Below, in pieces: positions 18,083-26,514 of a stretch of 64,000 nucleotides of DNA. Positions within the stretch are counted from its first letter, which is position 1, and each line of letters opens with the position of its first letter. Source of the stretch: Geodermatophilus siccatus (GTDB lineage Bacteria > Actinomycetota > Actinomycetes > Mycobacteriales > Geodermatophilaceae); contig NZ_FNHE01000009.1 in assembly GCF_900103785.1 (NCBI RefSeq), positions 186,001 to 250,000 of the forward strand, read 5' to 3'. Below the pieces are notes generated by a model, which was not told the DNA's origin, made no database searches, and worked only from the letters and a program-made list of their open reading frames with translations. The position numbers were made by a program, and so were the translations under genes.

Positions 18083-18577
18083 ATGACCGAGCGCAAGCCC
18101 CCGGGGATGGCCTTCGAGACCTGGATCGACCACCAGATCGCCCAGGCGCAGGAGCGGGGTGCGTTCGAGGGGCTCGGGGGCGCCGGCCGGCCGCTGCCGC
18201 GGCTGGACAAGGAGCAGACCAGCTACGAGTGGGCGCTGGAGTGGGCGCGCCGCCAGCAGGCCGACCCGCGCGACCTGCTGCCGCCGGGCATGGCGCTGCG
18301 CCGTGAGCGCGAGGACCTCGCGCTGCGGGTCCCCCGGCTGCCCAGCGAGGCCGCGGTGCGGGCGACGGTGGCCGAGTTCAACGCCCGCGTGGAGCAGCAC
18401 TGGCGGCGTCCGGCGGACGGGCCCGACGCCGTCCCCGGCCTGGCCGACGAGGACGCGCTCGTGCGGCTGTGGCACGCCACCCGGCCGCCGCCCTCGCAGC
18501 CCGAGCCGGTCGCGGCACCGCCGTCCGCCCCGGCGCGCGCCCGCTGGTGGCGGCGCCGCCGTTCGCCCCGGGCGTAG
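18083..18577 (+). CDS. DUF1992 (DnaJ-C28-like domain) protein
   Basis: A 164-aa protein whose first 75 residues match the DUF1992/DnaJ homologue subfamily C member 28 conserved domain: TWIDHQIAQAQERGAFEGL, GAGRPLP, then PPGMALRREREDL. No J domain is present. The rest is Pro/Arg-rich and probably disordered, ending RRRRSPRA. Function of the family is unknown. The start region is odd: an 11-nt perfect match to the 16S rRNA 3' end complement (AAGGAGGTGAT, 18074-18084) runs into the ATG, so the start could be GTG 18080, ATG 18083 or ATG 18107. Confidence 0.75.
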   Translation: MTERKPPGMAFETWIDHQIAQAQERGAFEGLGGAGRPLPRLDKEQTSYEWALEWARRQQADPRDLLPPGMALRREREDLALRVPRLPSEAAVRATVAEFNARVEQHWRRPADGPDAVPGLADEDALVRLWHATRPPPSQPEPVAAPPSAPARARWWRRRRSPRA

Positions 18578-18640
18578 CGCCGGGTGCATCCGCCGCGGAG
18601 CCGTCGGGTACGTGGTCGATCCCGAGATGAGGAGGTCGCC

Positions 18641-18838
18641 ATGACCGAGGTACCGGGCACCGACCGCGACGCGGCGCGTGAGCACGTCCTGCACGAGACG
18701 CCGCTGGTCCCCGAGGACGTCGACGACACCGACGACGACCCGCGCACCACCGACGAGCCGAGGAACCGCGGCGACGAGGGCGAGACCGGCGACGAGGTCA
18801 AGCCGCCGGCCGGGAGCACCGACTTCGGCACGCCCTGA
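18641..18838 (+). CDS. small acidic disordered protein (65 aa)
   Basis: A 65-residue, very acidic protein rich in Asp, Glu, Thr and Pro (VDDTDDDPRTTDEPRNRGDEG), with no hydrophobic core and hence likely disordered. The ATG has a good GAGGAGG ribosome site 6 nt upstream, and a strong hairpin terminator follows 75 bp after the stop. Both support a real gene. Similar short acidic proteins are common and uncharacterised in actinobacteria. It may share a transcript with the DUF1992 gene 63 bp upstream. Confidence 0.6.
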   Translation: MTEVPGTDRDAAREHVLHETPLVPEDVDDTDDDPRTTDEPRNRGDEGETGDEVKPPAGSTDFGTP

Positions 18839-18912
18839 GGACCCCGTCCTCCTCGCCACTCGCCGGCTCGCGGCGAGCCTCTCGACGGGGCCGCGGCGGG
18901 CCCGTGCAGGGG

Positions 18913-18950
18913 CCCACCCGCAGCGGTTCCCCCTGGCCGCTGCGGGTGGG
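18913..18950. terminator. bidirectional intrinsic terminator
   Basis: A perfect 14-bp GC-rich stem (18913-18926 with 18937-18950; arm CCCACCCGCAGCGG) with a 10-nt loop, lying between two convergent genes. It has no clear U-tract on either side, as is usual in actinobacteria. Confidence 0.75.
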
Positions 18951-18961
18951 GGTCCGGCGGG

Positions 18962-19882
18962 TCACGGCCGGGCGTCCGGGAAGGAGTCGTTCGACTCGCC
19001 CGAGGTCAGGGGGCGCGGGTCCCTGCCGGCCCGGTCGACGATCCACGCGGTGTCCCGGGCCGTGCCGTCCAGCGTCAGGCTCCAGTACAGGACCCGCCGG
19101 CCGTCCGGGGTCCACGTCGGGAACCACTCGTCGACGCCGTCCTCACCGGTCAGCTCCCGCACCTGCCCGCCGTCCGCCCGCATCGTGTAGAGGTCGCGGT
19201 CCGCTCCGCCGCGGTTGCTGCTGAACACGATCGTCCGCCCGTCCGGGGAGTACTCGGGGGTGTCGTCGAACACGCCGTCCGCCGTCCGGGTCAGCCGGCG
19301 CAGGCCCGAGCCGTCGGTGCGCATCCGGTAGACCTCGGCGTTGTCGAAGCCCGCCAGGGTCGAGCCGAACGCGATGTGCCGCCCGTCCGGGGACCACGAG
19401 GGGGAGTAGTCGGTGACGAAGGGGGTGGCGGTCAGCCGGGTCACCCCCGTGCCGTCGGCCGCCATCCGGTAGATGTCGCCCTCCGGGTCGTCCCGGTCCG
19501 ACACGAACACGAGGGCGTCGCCGTCCGGGGACCAGTCGGGCGAGTGGTCCGCGGCCGGGCTGCCCGGGCCCGCCGTGTTGTGCGTCAGCTGCCGGACGTC
19601 GGAGCCGTCGGCGTCCATCACGAAGACCTCCAGGTCGCCGTCCCGGCCGCTGACGAAGGCCAGCTCGCGGCCGTCGGGTGACCAGACGGCGTCGCCGTCG
19701 TCCACGTCGTCGTGCGTCAGCTGCACGACGCGTCCGTCCGCCCGGACCCGGTAGATCTCGGTGTCACCGTCGCGGTCGCTGGTGAACACGTACGGGAGCA
19801 CCCGCCCGCCGGCCTGCGCGGGCACGGCCAGGAGGGGCACGACGCCGAGCGTCGACACGAGGAGGACGGCGGTGCGGCGCAT
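18962..19882 (-). CDS. secreted TolB-like WD40 beta-propeller protein
   Basis: A 306-aa exported protein. The signal peptide is MRR plus a hydrophobic core, with probable cleavage after VPAQA (about residue 24). The mature part is built of PD40/TolB-type repeats: YVFTSDRDGDTEIY, AVWSPDGRELAFVS, DWSPDGDALVFVS, SWSPDGRHIAFGS, EYSPDGRTIVFSS and TWTPDGRRVLYWS, that is, six blades. No TonB/Pal partner is expected in a Gram-positive, so it is a generic extracellular or lipid-free propeller that may bind peptides or glycans. It stands alone and is divergent from the LuxR gene downstream on the plus strand. Function unknown. Confidence 0.88.
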   Translation of the reverse strand: MRRTAVLLVSTLGVVPLLAVPAQAGGRVLPYVFTSDRDGDTEIYRVRADGRVVQLTHDDVDDGDAVWSPDGRELAFVSGRDGDLEVFVMDADGSDVRQLTHNTAGPGSPAADHSPDWSPDGDALVFVSDRDDPEGDIYRMAADGTGVTRLTATPFVTDYSPSWSPDGRHIAFGSTLAGFDNAEVYRMRTDGSGLRRLTRTADGVFDDTPEYSPDGRTIVFSSNRGGADRDLYTMRADGGQVRELTGEDGVDEWFPTWTPDGRRVLYWSLTLDGTARDTAWIVDRAGRDPRPLTSGESNDSFPDARP

Positions 19883-20128
19883 CGAGGACCACCTGCTCCG
19901 ATCCGGTCGGCGTCCGCTCGGCGTCGAGGGGACGGTCCGGACGGTGCGCCGTCCGGATGGGGACGAGCGTGGCGGATCTCCGCCGCGGCCGGATCGGGGT
20001 CAGCCCTGGTCCCGCTCCGGGGTTCCCCCCGGGCCTTGTCGGGGGACCGCCGTCCTCCCCACACTGGTAGCGGGACGCACTCGGTGGCGCACCCCAGGTG
20101 ATGAGCCCTGGTGCATGGGGGGACGACG

Positions 20129-21001
20129 ATGTCGCAGCGCCTGTTCGAAGCGTCCCCGGTGTCGCGCCTGGGCCGGTGTCGTGCGTTCGTCGAGAGCCTC
20201 GACGAGGTCGAGGACCTCGCCGGTGTCCGGGACGTCCTGCTCCCGGGACTGGCCGGTCTGCTCGCCGCCCACCTGGCCGTCTACCACGAGGTCGACCGCC
20301 GGGCCGGTCGGGAGCTGGCGCTCGGCTGGCCGGCCGAGGTCTACCGCGCCGAGTTCCTGGGCGGCTACCCCTCGGTCATGGCGCAGCACCCGATCGTCGC
20401 CTACACCATGGCCCTGCCGGCCGTGGGCGAGCCGCTGCGCACCTCGGACCTGGTCAGCCGGCGGCAGTGGCAGGCCAACCCCGTCTACCGCGAGGCGTAC
20501 CACCGGCTGGAGGTGGACGACCAGATCGCCTTCGGTGCCACCGACGACGGGTCCGCGTTCACCGGGATCAGCCTCGGTCGCTCCGGTCGGGCCTTCACCG
20601 ACTGGGAGCGGGACCTCGTCGGGCTCCTGTCGCCCCAGGTCGGCCGGGCACTGCGGCGGGCCCGCCGGTCCGGGGTCGCGGTCCCGGCGCTGCAGGTCGC
20701 GCCGCTCGTCGTCCCGACGGTCATGGGCGGGGGAGGGAGGCACCGTGCGTCGCCGACCCTGGCCCTGCCGTCCCCCCGTCCCGCCACGGCGGAGGGGGAC
20801 CCGCTGACCGCGCGCGAGCGGGAGGTGCTGCGCCTCGTCGCCGAGGGCCGGTCGAACGCGCGCATCGGCCGCGAGCTGCACCTCAGCCCGAAGACCGTCG
20901 AGACCCACGTCGCCGCGGTCTTCGCGAAGCTCGGCCTGGCCCCCCACCCGGACGACAACCGCCGGGTGCTCGCGGCGCTGGCCTGGCTGCGGGCGGGCTG
21001 A
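20129..21001 (+). CDS. LuxR-family transcriptional regulator
   Basis: A 290-aa regulator. The N-terminal 180 residues resemble a GAF-like sensor of LuxR proteins (DLAVYHEVDRRAGRE, YPSVMAQHPIVAYT, and ITGISLGRSG-like FTGISLGRSGRAF before the linker). The C-terminal LuxR HTH is LTAREREVLRLVAEGRSNARIGRELHLSPKTVETHVAAVFAKLGL (about residues 225-270). The ATG was chosen because GGGGGG lies 6 nt upstream. The gene is 5 bp from the convergent hyuB end. The ligand and targets are unknown; control of the divergent or convergent neighbours is possible but not shown. Confidence 0.9.
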   Translation: MSQRLFEASPVSRLGRCRAFVESLDEVEDLAGVRDVLLPGLAGLLAAHLAVYHEVDRRAGRELALGWPAEVYRAEFLGGYPSVMAQHPIVAYTMALPAVGEPLRTSDLVSRRQWQANPVYREAYHRLEVDDQIAFGATDDGSAFTGISLGRSGRAFTDWERDLVGLLSPQVGRALRRARRSGVAVPALQVAPLVVPTVMGGGGRHRASPTLALPSPRPATAEGDPLTAREREVLRLVAEGRSNARIGRELHLSPKTVETHVAAVFAKLGLAPHPDDNRRVLAALAWLRAG

Positions 21002-21006
21002 GGCGG

Positions 21007-22869
21007 CTACAGCAGGTCGAACTCGTTGAACGCCGCCCCGCCGGACAACCGCGCGTAGCCGGGCCCGCGGTCGAAGAACGGCTCCTCGCCGGTGCGGGCG
21101 GCCCGGATCTCCGTCCGCAGGGCCGCGGTGGCCGCCTCGTCGGCGGTGCCGTCGTCCCGCACCACCACGCCGTAGTCCGCCCGCGCGCCGGCGACGCTCA
21201 CCTTGCGCCAGGCGATGTCGCGCAGCACCTCGTCGACCGGCCGGTCCAGCGGGTCGCCCCACCCACCGCCCCCCGTCGTCCGGATGCGGACGACCGTGCC
21301 GGCGGCCAGCGGCTCGGCGTCGGCCAGCGCGTCGACGTCGTGCTCGTCGGGGCCGCCCGGGTCCACGGTGATCTGGAACGGCCGCCCGGCGCGACCGCCG
21401 GCGACGCCCCAGCAGGACAGGATCGAGCGGTCGGCGATCGACATGAAGTGCGCGTCGCGCAGCACCCGGATGTGCTTCTCGTAGCCGCAGCCGCCGCGGT
21501 GGCGGCCGGGGCCGCCGGAGTCCAGGGCCAGCCCCAGCCGCTCCACCCGCAGCGGGAAGCGGCTCTCGGTGAACTCGGTCGGCAGGTTCCGCGAGTCCGG
21601 GACGACGTGGATGGTGTCCTCGCCGTCGGCGTAGTACCGCCCGCCCGAGCCGCCGCCGAGCACCTCGCGCATCAGGTAGGGCTGGCCGTCGGCGTCGGTG
21701 CCGTACACGCCGGTGTAGCGGATGGTCTCCTGGTCGGCGGGCATCCGGCCGCCGGTCGCCTTGGCCAGCACCCCGGCCAGGACGCCGAGCAGCCGCAGGA
21801 TGACGAACGTCCGCGCGTTGGTCGGCGCCGGGAACACCGGGGTGAGCAGCGTGCCCTTCTCGGGGAAGCGCATCTCGATCAGCGGGACGACGCCCTCGTT
21901 GACGTCGAGCTCGGCCATCCGCTCCGGCGTCTCGGCGAGGTTGCGCAGGATCGGCGCCAGCCACTTCTTGAGGAAGTTGCCGTCGGCGTGATCGCCGCAG
22001 TGGTTGATCGGCCCCTTGGCCTGCGGCCCGGTGCCGGTGAAGTCGATGACCAGCGGGACGTCGGCGGCACTGTCCATGGTGAGCGTGATCCGCTGCCGGT
22101 GCAGCTTGGGTGGCTCCACGCCGTCGTGCTCGGCGTAGTCCTCCCAGACGTAGGTGCCGTCGGGGATCTGCGAGAGCACCTCGCGCCGGTAGACCTCCGT
22201 CGAGTTGGCCAGGATCGCGTCGAAGCAGGCCTCGACGGCGGGCACCCCGTACCGCTCGAACAGCTCGCCCAGCCGCCGCGCGCCGGCCAGGCAGGCCGAG
22301 CACTCGGCGTCGAGGTCGGCGGCCAGCGAGTCGGGCATCCGCGAGTTGCGGGTCATGATCGTCATCGCGGCCTCGTTGCGGACGCCGCGGTCCCACAGCT
22401 TGATCGGCGGGACCATCAGCCCCTCCTCGTACACCGAGGTCGCCGCCGAGGGCATCGAGCCGGGTACGGCGCCGCCGATGTCGTCGTGGTGGCCGAACGC
22501 CTGGACGAAGGCGACGACCTGCGCCTCCGGACCCGCAGGGCCGTCCACCTCGGCGAACACCGGCACGGTGACGCACAGGTCGGGCAGGTGCCCGATCCCG
22601 CCCTCGGAGAGGTAGACGTCGTTGTGGAAGTAGACGTCGCCGACGTTCATCGTCTCGATCGGGTGGTCGCGCACCACCGGGTGCACCAGGGCGGAGTACG
22701 AGCGGCCGGTCAGCTTGCGCAGCTCCCGGTCGTGGATGCCGGCGCGGAAGTCGTGCGCGTCGCGGATCATCGGCGACCGCGACGTCCGCCCGATCGAGGT
22801 CTCCACCTCGCGCTCGATCGCGGCCAGCGTGCCCGCGACGATCTCCACGAGCACCGGGTCCGCGGTCAT
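21007..22869 (-). CDS. hyuB: hydantoinase B / oxoprolinase family protein
   Basis: A 620-aa HyuB-type subunit of the ATP-dependent N-methylhydantoinase / 5-oxoprolinase family. It begins with the typical DPVLVEIVAGTLAAIEREV and RTSRSPMIRDAHDF. The segment VYFHNDVYLSEGGIGHLPDLCVTVPVF corresponds to the conserved NDPY...HLPD block, in which the first part is normally involved in metal and substrate binding. It ends with GGGWGDPLDRPVDEVLRDI. It works with HyuA to open five-membered cyclic imides or lactams. Its ATG overlaps the hyuA stop by 4 bp, so the two are coupled. The exact substrate (5-oxoproline, hydantoin or a ketone carboxylase variant) is not determined. Confidence 0.92.
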   Translation of the reverse strand: MTADPVLVEIVAGTLAAIEREVETSIGRTSRSPMIRDAHDFRAGIHDRELRKLTGRSYSALVHPVVRDHPIETMNVGDVYFHNDVYLSEGGIGHLPDLCVTVPVFAEVDGPAGPEAQVVAFVQAFGHHDDIGGAVPGSMPSAATSVYEEGLMVPPIKLWDRGVRNEAAMTIMTRNSRMPDSLAADLDAECSACLAGARRLGELFERYGVPAVEACFDAILANSTEVYRREVLSQIPDGTYVWEDYAEHDGVEPPKLHRQRITLTMDSAADVPLVIDFTGTGPQAKGPINHCGDHADGNFLKKWLAPILRNLAETPERMAELDVNEGVVPLIEMRFPEKGTLLTPVFPAPTNARTFVILRLLGVLAGVLAKATGGRMPADQETIRYTGVYGTDADGQPYLMREVLGGGSGGRYYADGEDTIHVVPDSRNLPTEFTESRFPLRVERLGLALDSGGPGRHRGGCGYEKHIRVLRDAHFMSIADRSILSCWGVAGGRAGRPFQITVDPGGPDEHDVDALADAEPLAAGTVVRIRTTGGGGWGDPLDRPVDEVLRDIAWRKVSVAGARADYGVVVRDDGTADEAATAALRTEIRAARTGEEPFFDRGPGYARLSGGAAFNEFDLL

Positions 22870-24941
22870 CGGGCGTTCCTCTCGATCAGCAGGTTGCCGT
22901 GGGTGTCCACGGTCGCGCGGAAGCCGGGGTGCACCGGGACGGTCGAGCCGAACTCCTCGATCACCGCCGGACCGGGGACGACGTCGCCGGGGGCCAGCTC
23001 CGGCCGGTCGTACGTCGGCGTCTCCACCCAGTCGTCGTCGAAGAAGACCGGCCGGGAGCCCGTGACGGCCCGGTCCGGCCCGGACCCGTCGGCCGGTGCC
23101 AGCTCGACGAGGTCGGGACGGCGGATCGGCCCGATGCCGCTCACCCGCAGGTTCACCCACTCGACGGCCTGCCGGGGGTCCTCGGCGAAGTCGTAGCCGT
23201 AGAGCTGGCGGTGCGCGGCGTGGAAGGCCTGCGCGACGGCCTCGGCAGCCGCGGCGCCCAGCTCGCCGTCCGCCACGGGGACGCGCACCTCGAACGCCTG
23301 GCCCACGTAGCGCAGGTCGGCGCTGCGCTGGATCCGCTGCCGGTCGCGGGGGAAGCCCTCGCCGTCCAGGGCCTCCCGTGCCCGGGCCTCCAGCTCGCCG
23401 AAGACCGTGCGCACGCGGTCGAGGTCGAGGTCGGCGTGCCGGCTGATCGTCGTCTGCACGTGGTCGTTGCGGACGTCGACGGTGAGCAGGCCGAACGCGC
23501 TGAGGTTGCCGGGGTCCGGCGGCACGAGGGTGCGGGGCAGACCGAGGACGTCCATCAGCCGGCAGGCCAGCAGCGAGCCGGAGCCGCCGAAGGTGGTGAG
23601 CGTGAAGTCGCGGACGTCGAGGCCCCTGGCGACCGTGACCTGGCGCAGCGCGTTGGCCTGGTTCCACGCGGAGATCTCGAGGATGCCGGTGGCGGTGCGC
23701 TCGAGGTCCAGGCCCAGCGTGCTCCCGAGTCGCCGCAGCCCCTCGCGCGCGGCCTCGGCCGACAGCGGGATCTCCCCGCCCAGCAGGTGCGGCGGGATCC
23801 GGCCGAGCACCACGTGCGCGTCGGTGACGGTCGGCTCCGACCCGCCGTCCGGGTAGCAGATCGGTCCCGGGTCGGCGCCGGCCGAGCGGGGCCCGACCTT
23901 GAGCGTGCCCTCCGGCGACAGCCAGGCGATCGAGCCGCCGCCGGCGCCGACGGTGACGACGTCGATCATCGGGATCTTCGACGGGTAGGCGCCGACCGAG
24001 CCCTCGGTGGTCAGCGTCGGCTCGCCGCCCACCACGACCGCGACGTCGGTGGAGGTGCCGCCGCCGTCGCAGGTGAGCACCCGGTCGAAGCCGGCCGCGC
24101 CCGCGACCAGGGCCGCGCCGAGGGCGCCGGCGGCCGGCCCGGAGAGCATCGTGGTGATCGGCTGGTGCACGACCTCCTCGGCCGACAGCACGCCGCCGTT
24201 GCTCTTCATCACGTAGAACGGCACGCCCGGGGCGATGCCGTCCAGGCGCTCGCGGATCGCCGTCACGTACGCACCCACCCGCGGCTTCACCGCGGCGTCG
24301 ACCAGCGTGGTCACCGAGCGCTCGTACTCGCGGTACTCGCGCAGCACCTCGGAGCTGATGCTCACCACCGCGTCGGGGTGCTCCTCGCGGAGGACCTCCA
24401 GGACGCGGCGCTCGTGGGCGTCGTTCGCGTAGGAGTGCAGCAGGCAGACGCCGATGGTCGCCACCCCGGCGTCGCGGAGGGACCGGGCGGCGGCGCGGGC
24501 GTCGCCCTCGTCGAGGGGGCGCACCTCGTGGCCGCGGGAGTCGAGCCGGCCGCGCACGGTGCGGACCAGGTCGGCGGGGACGATCCGCGGCGGCTTCACC
24601 CAGAAGTAGCTGTTGCCGTAGCCGTCGGGCACCGACTGCCGCGCGATCTCCAGCACCGACTCGTAGCCCTCGGTGGTGATGAAGCCGATCCGGTCCAGCC
24701 TGCCCTCGAGCAGCTGGTTGGTCGCGACCGTCGTCCCGTGGCTGACCGCGGTGATCGCGCCACCGTCCAGCCCCAGCAGGTCGAGCACCTTGCGGACGCC
24801 GGTGAGGAAGCCCTCCGCCGGATCGGCCGGGGTGGACGGCGTCTTGGTGGTCGTCGTCCGGCCGGTCGCCTCGTCCACCGCGACGACGTCGGTGAAGGTC
24901 CCGCCGGTGTCGATGCCGATGCGGACGCGGCGCGGCTCCAT
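22866..24941 (-). CDS. hyuA: hydantoinase A / oxoprolinase family protein
   Basis: A 691-aa ATP-binding HyuA subunit. The N-terminal actin-like phosphate loop is IGIDTGGTFTDVVAVD (residues 8-23). The central segment has FYVMKSNGGVL and TMLSGPAAGALGAA, then CDGGGTSTDVAVV as the second phosphate motif, and GAGGGSIAW. The C-terminal domain has the family GYDFAEDPR and ends VHPGFRATVDTHGNLLIER. It forms a complex with HyuB encoded by the overlapping next gene. The ATG at 24941 lacks a ribosome site but sits 8 nt after a plausible -10 box, suggesting leaderless initiation. Confidence 0.93.
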   Translation of the reverse strand: MEPRRVRIGIDTGGTFTDVVAVDEATGRTTTTKTPSTPADPAEGFLTGVRKVLDLLGLDGGAITAVSHGTTVATNQLLEGRLDRIGFITTEGYESVLEIARQSVPDGYGNSYFWVKPPRIVPADLVRTVRGRLDSRGHEVRPLDEGDARAAARSLRDAGVATIGVCLLHSYANDAHERRVLEVLREEHPDAVVSISSEVLREYREYERSVTTLVDAAVKPRVGAYVTAIRERLDGIAPGVPFYVMKSNGGVLSAEEVVHQPITTMLSGPAAGALGAALVAGAAGFDRVLTCDGGGTSTDVAVVVGGEPTLTTEGSVGAYPSKIPMIDVVTVGAGGGSIAWLSPEGTLKVGPRSAGADPGPICYPDGGSEPTVTDAHVVLGRIPPHLLGGEIPLSAEAAREGLRRLGSTLGLDLERTATGILEISAWNQANALRQVTVARGLDVRDFTLTTFGGSGSLLACRLMDVLGLPRTLVPPDPGNLSAFGLLTVDVRNDHVQTTISRHADLDLDRVRTVFGELEARAREALDGEGFPRDRQRIQRSADLRYVGQAFEVRVPVADGELGAAAAEAVAQAFHAAHRQLYGYDFAEDPRQAVEWVNLRVSGIGPIRRPDLVELAPADGSGPDRAVTGSRPVFFDDDWVETPTYDRPELAPGDVVPGPAVIEEFGSTVPVHPGFRATVDTHGNLLIERNAR

Positions 24942-24949
24942 GCGCCGAT

Positions 24950-24971
24950 ACCTTAGGGCTGAGATACCTCG
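24950..24971 (-). promoter_or_regulatory. putative hyuA promoter with repeated AGGTATC half-sites
   Basis: On the minus strand the hexamer TAAGGT (24955-24950) lies 8 nt before the hyuA ATG, fitting an actinobacterial -10 box of a leaderless mRNA. The half-site AGGTATC occurs twice in direct orientation 16 bp apart. The same AGGTATC forms the arms of the marR operator at 14860. Whether a regulator binds here is inference. Confidence 0.4.
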
Positions 24972-25228
24972 GCGGGAAGCACCAGACGACGGCGATCGCT
25001 CGGGTTGTGCTCGACGTGGGATCTGGTCACCCCGATGACCCGCGGTGCGAACCCGTGTCTTCCGGCCTGGATCGGACGTCCTGTTGACGGCGGTGAGTTC
25101 GACGTCAGGCGCTGAACTGGGGTGGACGTGGTTCCTCAAGCTAACTCTGTGAGCTGCCGACTCAAGGAGTGTTCGAAGCGTTCGACGACTGTATTCCAGA
25201 CATCCCAGAGCATTGAGGAGGAGGCCTG

Positions 25229-25669
25229 GTGGCCAGGCTCAGCACTCGGCAATTGAAGGACTTGAACCCGGATGAGATCAGACGCTGTCGCCCCACGGGC
25301 GAGGCTGGTGTCGCCAAGCTTCCCCGCGGTCGATGGCACTGGGATGAGATTCAGCTGCCTCCACTCGTGGCCACTGCACTACCTCCGACAGTGAAACCAC
25401 AAGCCGACTTCCTGGCCAAGGCATGGAAGGCTGAATCCGAACGGGAGCGGCTGTCGCTCACCGTCGCCAGCTTTGCGGTGGCCGTCTTCGCTCTCATCGG
25501 TACGCTGCTCGGAGTGAATGGCGATGGGCAATTGCCGATATGGGCTCTTGCGGTGGCCGGATGCCTGCTTGGTGCGGTAGCCGTGATTGCCGTTGTGCTC
25601 CTCTTCTCAGTTCGTAAGGTGCGGGCCTTGAGCGAGGCCGCAGCGTACTTGGAAGCGGTCATCAAGTAA
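25229..25669 (+). CDS. hypothetical two-helix membrane protein in a lower-GC patch
   Basis: A 146-aa protein with a soluble N-terminal half (residues 1-70, RHWDEIQLPP-like) and two hydrophobic segments in the second half: about 75-95 (LTVASFAVAVFALIGTLLG) and about 102-126 (PIWALAVAGCLLGAVAVIAVVLLF). A short cytoplasmic tail with AAAYLEAVIK follows. The GTG start is backed by GAGGAGGAGG 5-14 nt upstream. Codon use is clearly more A/T-rich than in neighbours, as is the whole 25.1-26.2 kb stretch, suggesting recent acquisition. No homologous family is recognised; a membrane sensor or stress protein is only a guess. Confidence 0.65.
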   Translation: MARLSTRQLKDLNPDEIRRCRPTGEAGVAKLPRGRWHWDEIQLPPLVATALPPTVKPQADFLAKAWKAESERERLSLTVASFAVAVFALIGTLLGVNGDGQLPIWALAVAGCLLGAVAVIAVVLLFSVRKVRALSEAAAYLEAVIK

Positions 25670-26307
25670 CGCTGGCCCGTGAGATCGAACTGACACAGGC
25701 ACAGCTGCCTAAATTCGCGTTCAGGGAGACTGTGGACTGGTGATCTGCCGCGCAGAGCCGCTGGGCACTTCCCCGATGCGCGGATCGCGGATCCGATGCC
25801 TGAGCATGCTGGTCATCACAGGCGTGCCGACATCGTGCTTCCTGGCATCGGGACAGCAGTGGAGTTGACGTTGGTCGGGGAGGTGAACTGAAGGGCATCG
25901 CATGGTCGACTCGAGGAAGAGTTCATCGGCATGCCCTCGTGGCCGACTTCCACGGGCGTCGGACAGGCACCTTCACGCCATACCGCGTGGACGTCCACGT
26001 CGCTCTCTGACGTTCCGAGGGTGATACCCGACATCGATGGTCGAGTGCGCTCCCGATGCGGCCGGCGGTGAGCGCAGGGTCCTTCGACGTCACGCGGCAG
26101 AGGTCCTCCCGCCTCTGGGTGACGTCGGATACGGCTGTCTGCGACATGCCCTCGGCTCCCGCCACGCCAGGACGGTCCCCATCGCCGACCTCACGCGGGA
26201 CACCGGGTAGGGGTGCCGGGGCGCGGTCATGCGGCACCCTGCCAGTCGGGGCGGCCGGCCGACGGGCACGCGGGCCGATCGGGGAGCGTGTGGCGCCGGG
26301 GCGGCCG
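25670..26307. other. gene-poor stretch, lower GC in its first half
   Basis: Six frames show only short, overlapping open frames with no recognisable domain, ribosome site or consistent codon bias. The first ~500 bp share the lower GC of the preceding hypothetical gene; the GC returns to background near 26.2 kb. It looks like the tail of an acquired segment or decayed DNA. No terminator hairpin or tRNA was seen. Confidence 0.5.
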
Positions 26308-26505
26308 CTATCCCTCGGTCCCGCCGTCCAGGGAGCCGGTCGAGCGGCCGGCGTCCTCGACCGCGGCCCCGGCGGGGTTCGGGCGCTCGACGTCGTCCGC
26401 GCCGGGGCGCTCGGCACCGCCCGTGCCGGACTCGACGTCGCTGTCGTCGTCGAAGCCGCGCAGCGCGTCGTCGGGAGCCAGGAAGGCGTCGTCGGGACCG
26501 GTCAT
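26308..26505 (-). CDS. small acidic protein (65 aa)
   Basis: A 65-residue protein beginning MTGPDDAFLAPDDALRGFDDDSD, strongly acidic and low in hydrophobic residues, probably disordered. The ATG follows GAGGAGAGGCC, a good ribosome site, and lies 9 bp after the stop of the winged-helix gene on the same strand, so it is likely the second gene of that operon. Function unknown. Confidence 0.55.
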   Translation of the reverse strand: MTGPDDAFLAPDDALRGFDDDSDVESGTGGAERPGADDVERPNPAGAAVEDAGRSTGSLDGGTEG

Positions 26506-26514
26506 GGCCTCTCC

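Noticed and set aside
25035-25060. tRNA-like GTGCGAACCCGTG near the GC transition
   Set aside because: No matching acceptor, D or anticodon arms could be folded; not a tRNA or a clear att site.
25662-26034. Short overlapping frames in the lower-GC patch
   Set aside because: No ribosome site, no domain and mutually overlapping on both strands; treated as non-coding or decayed.
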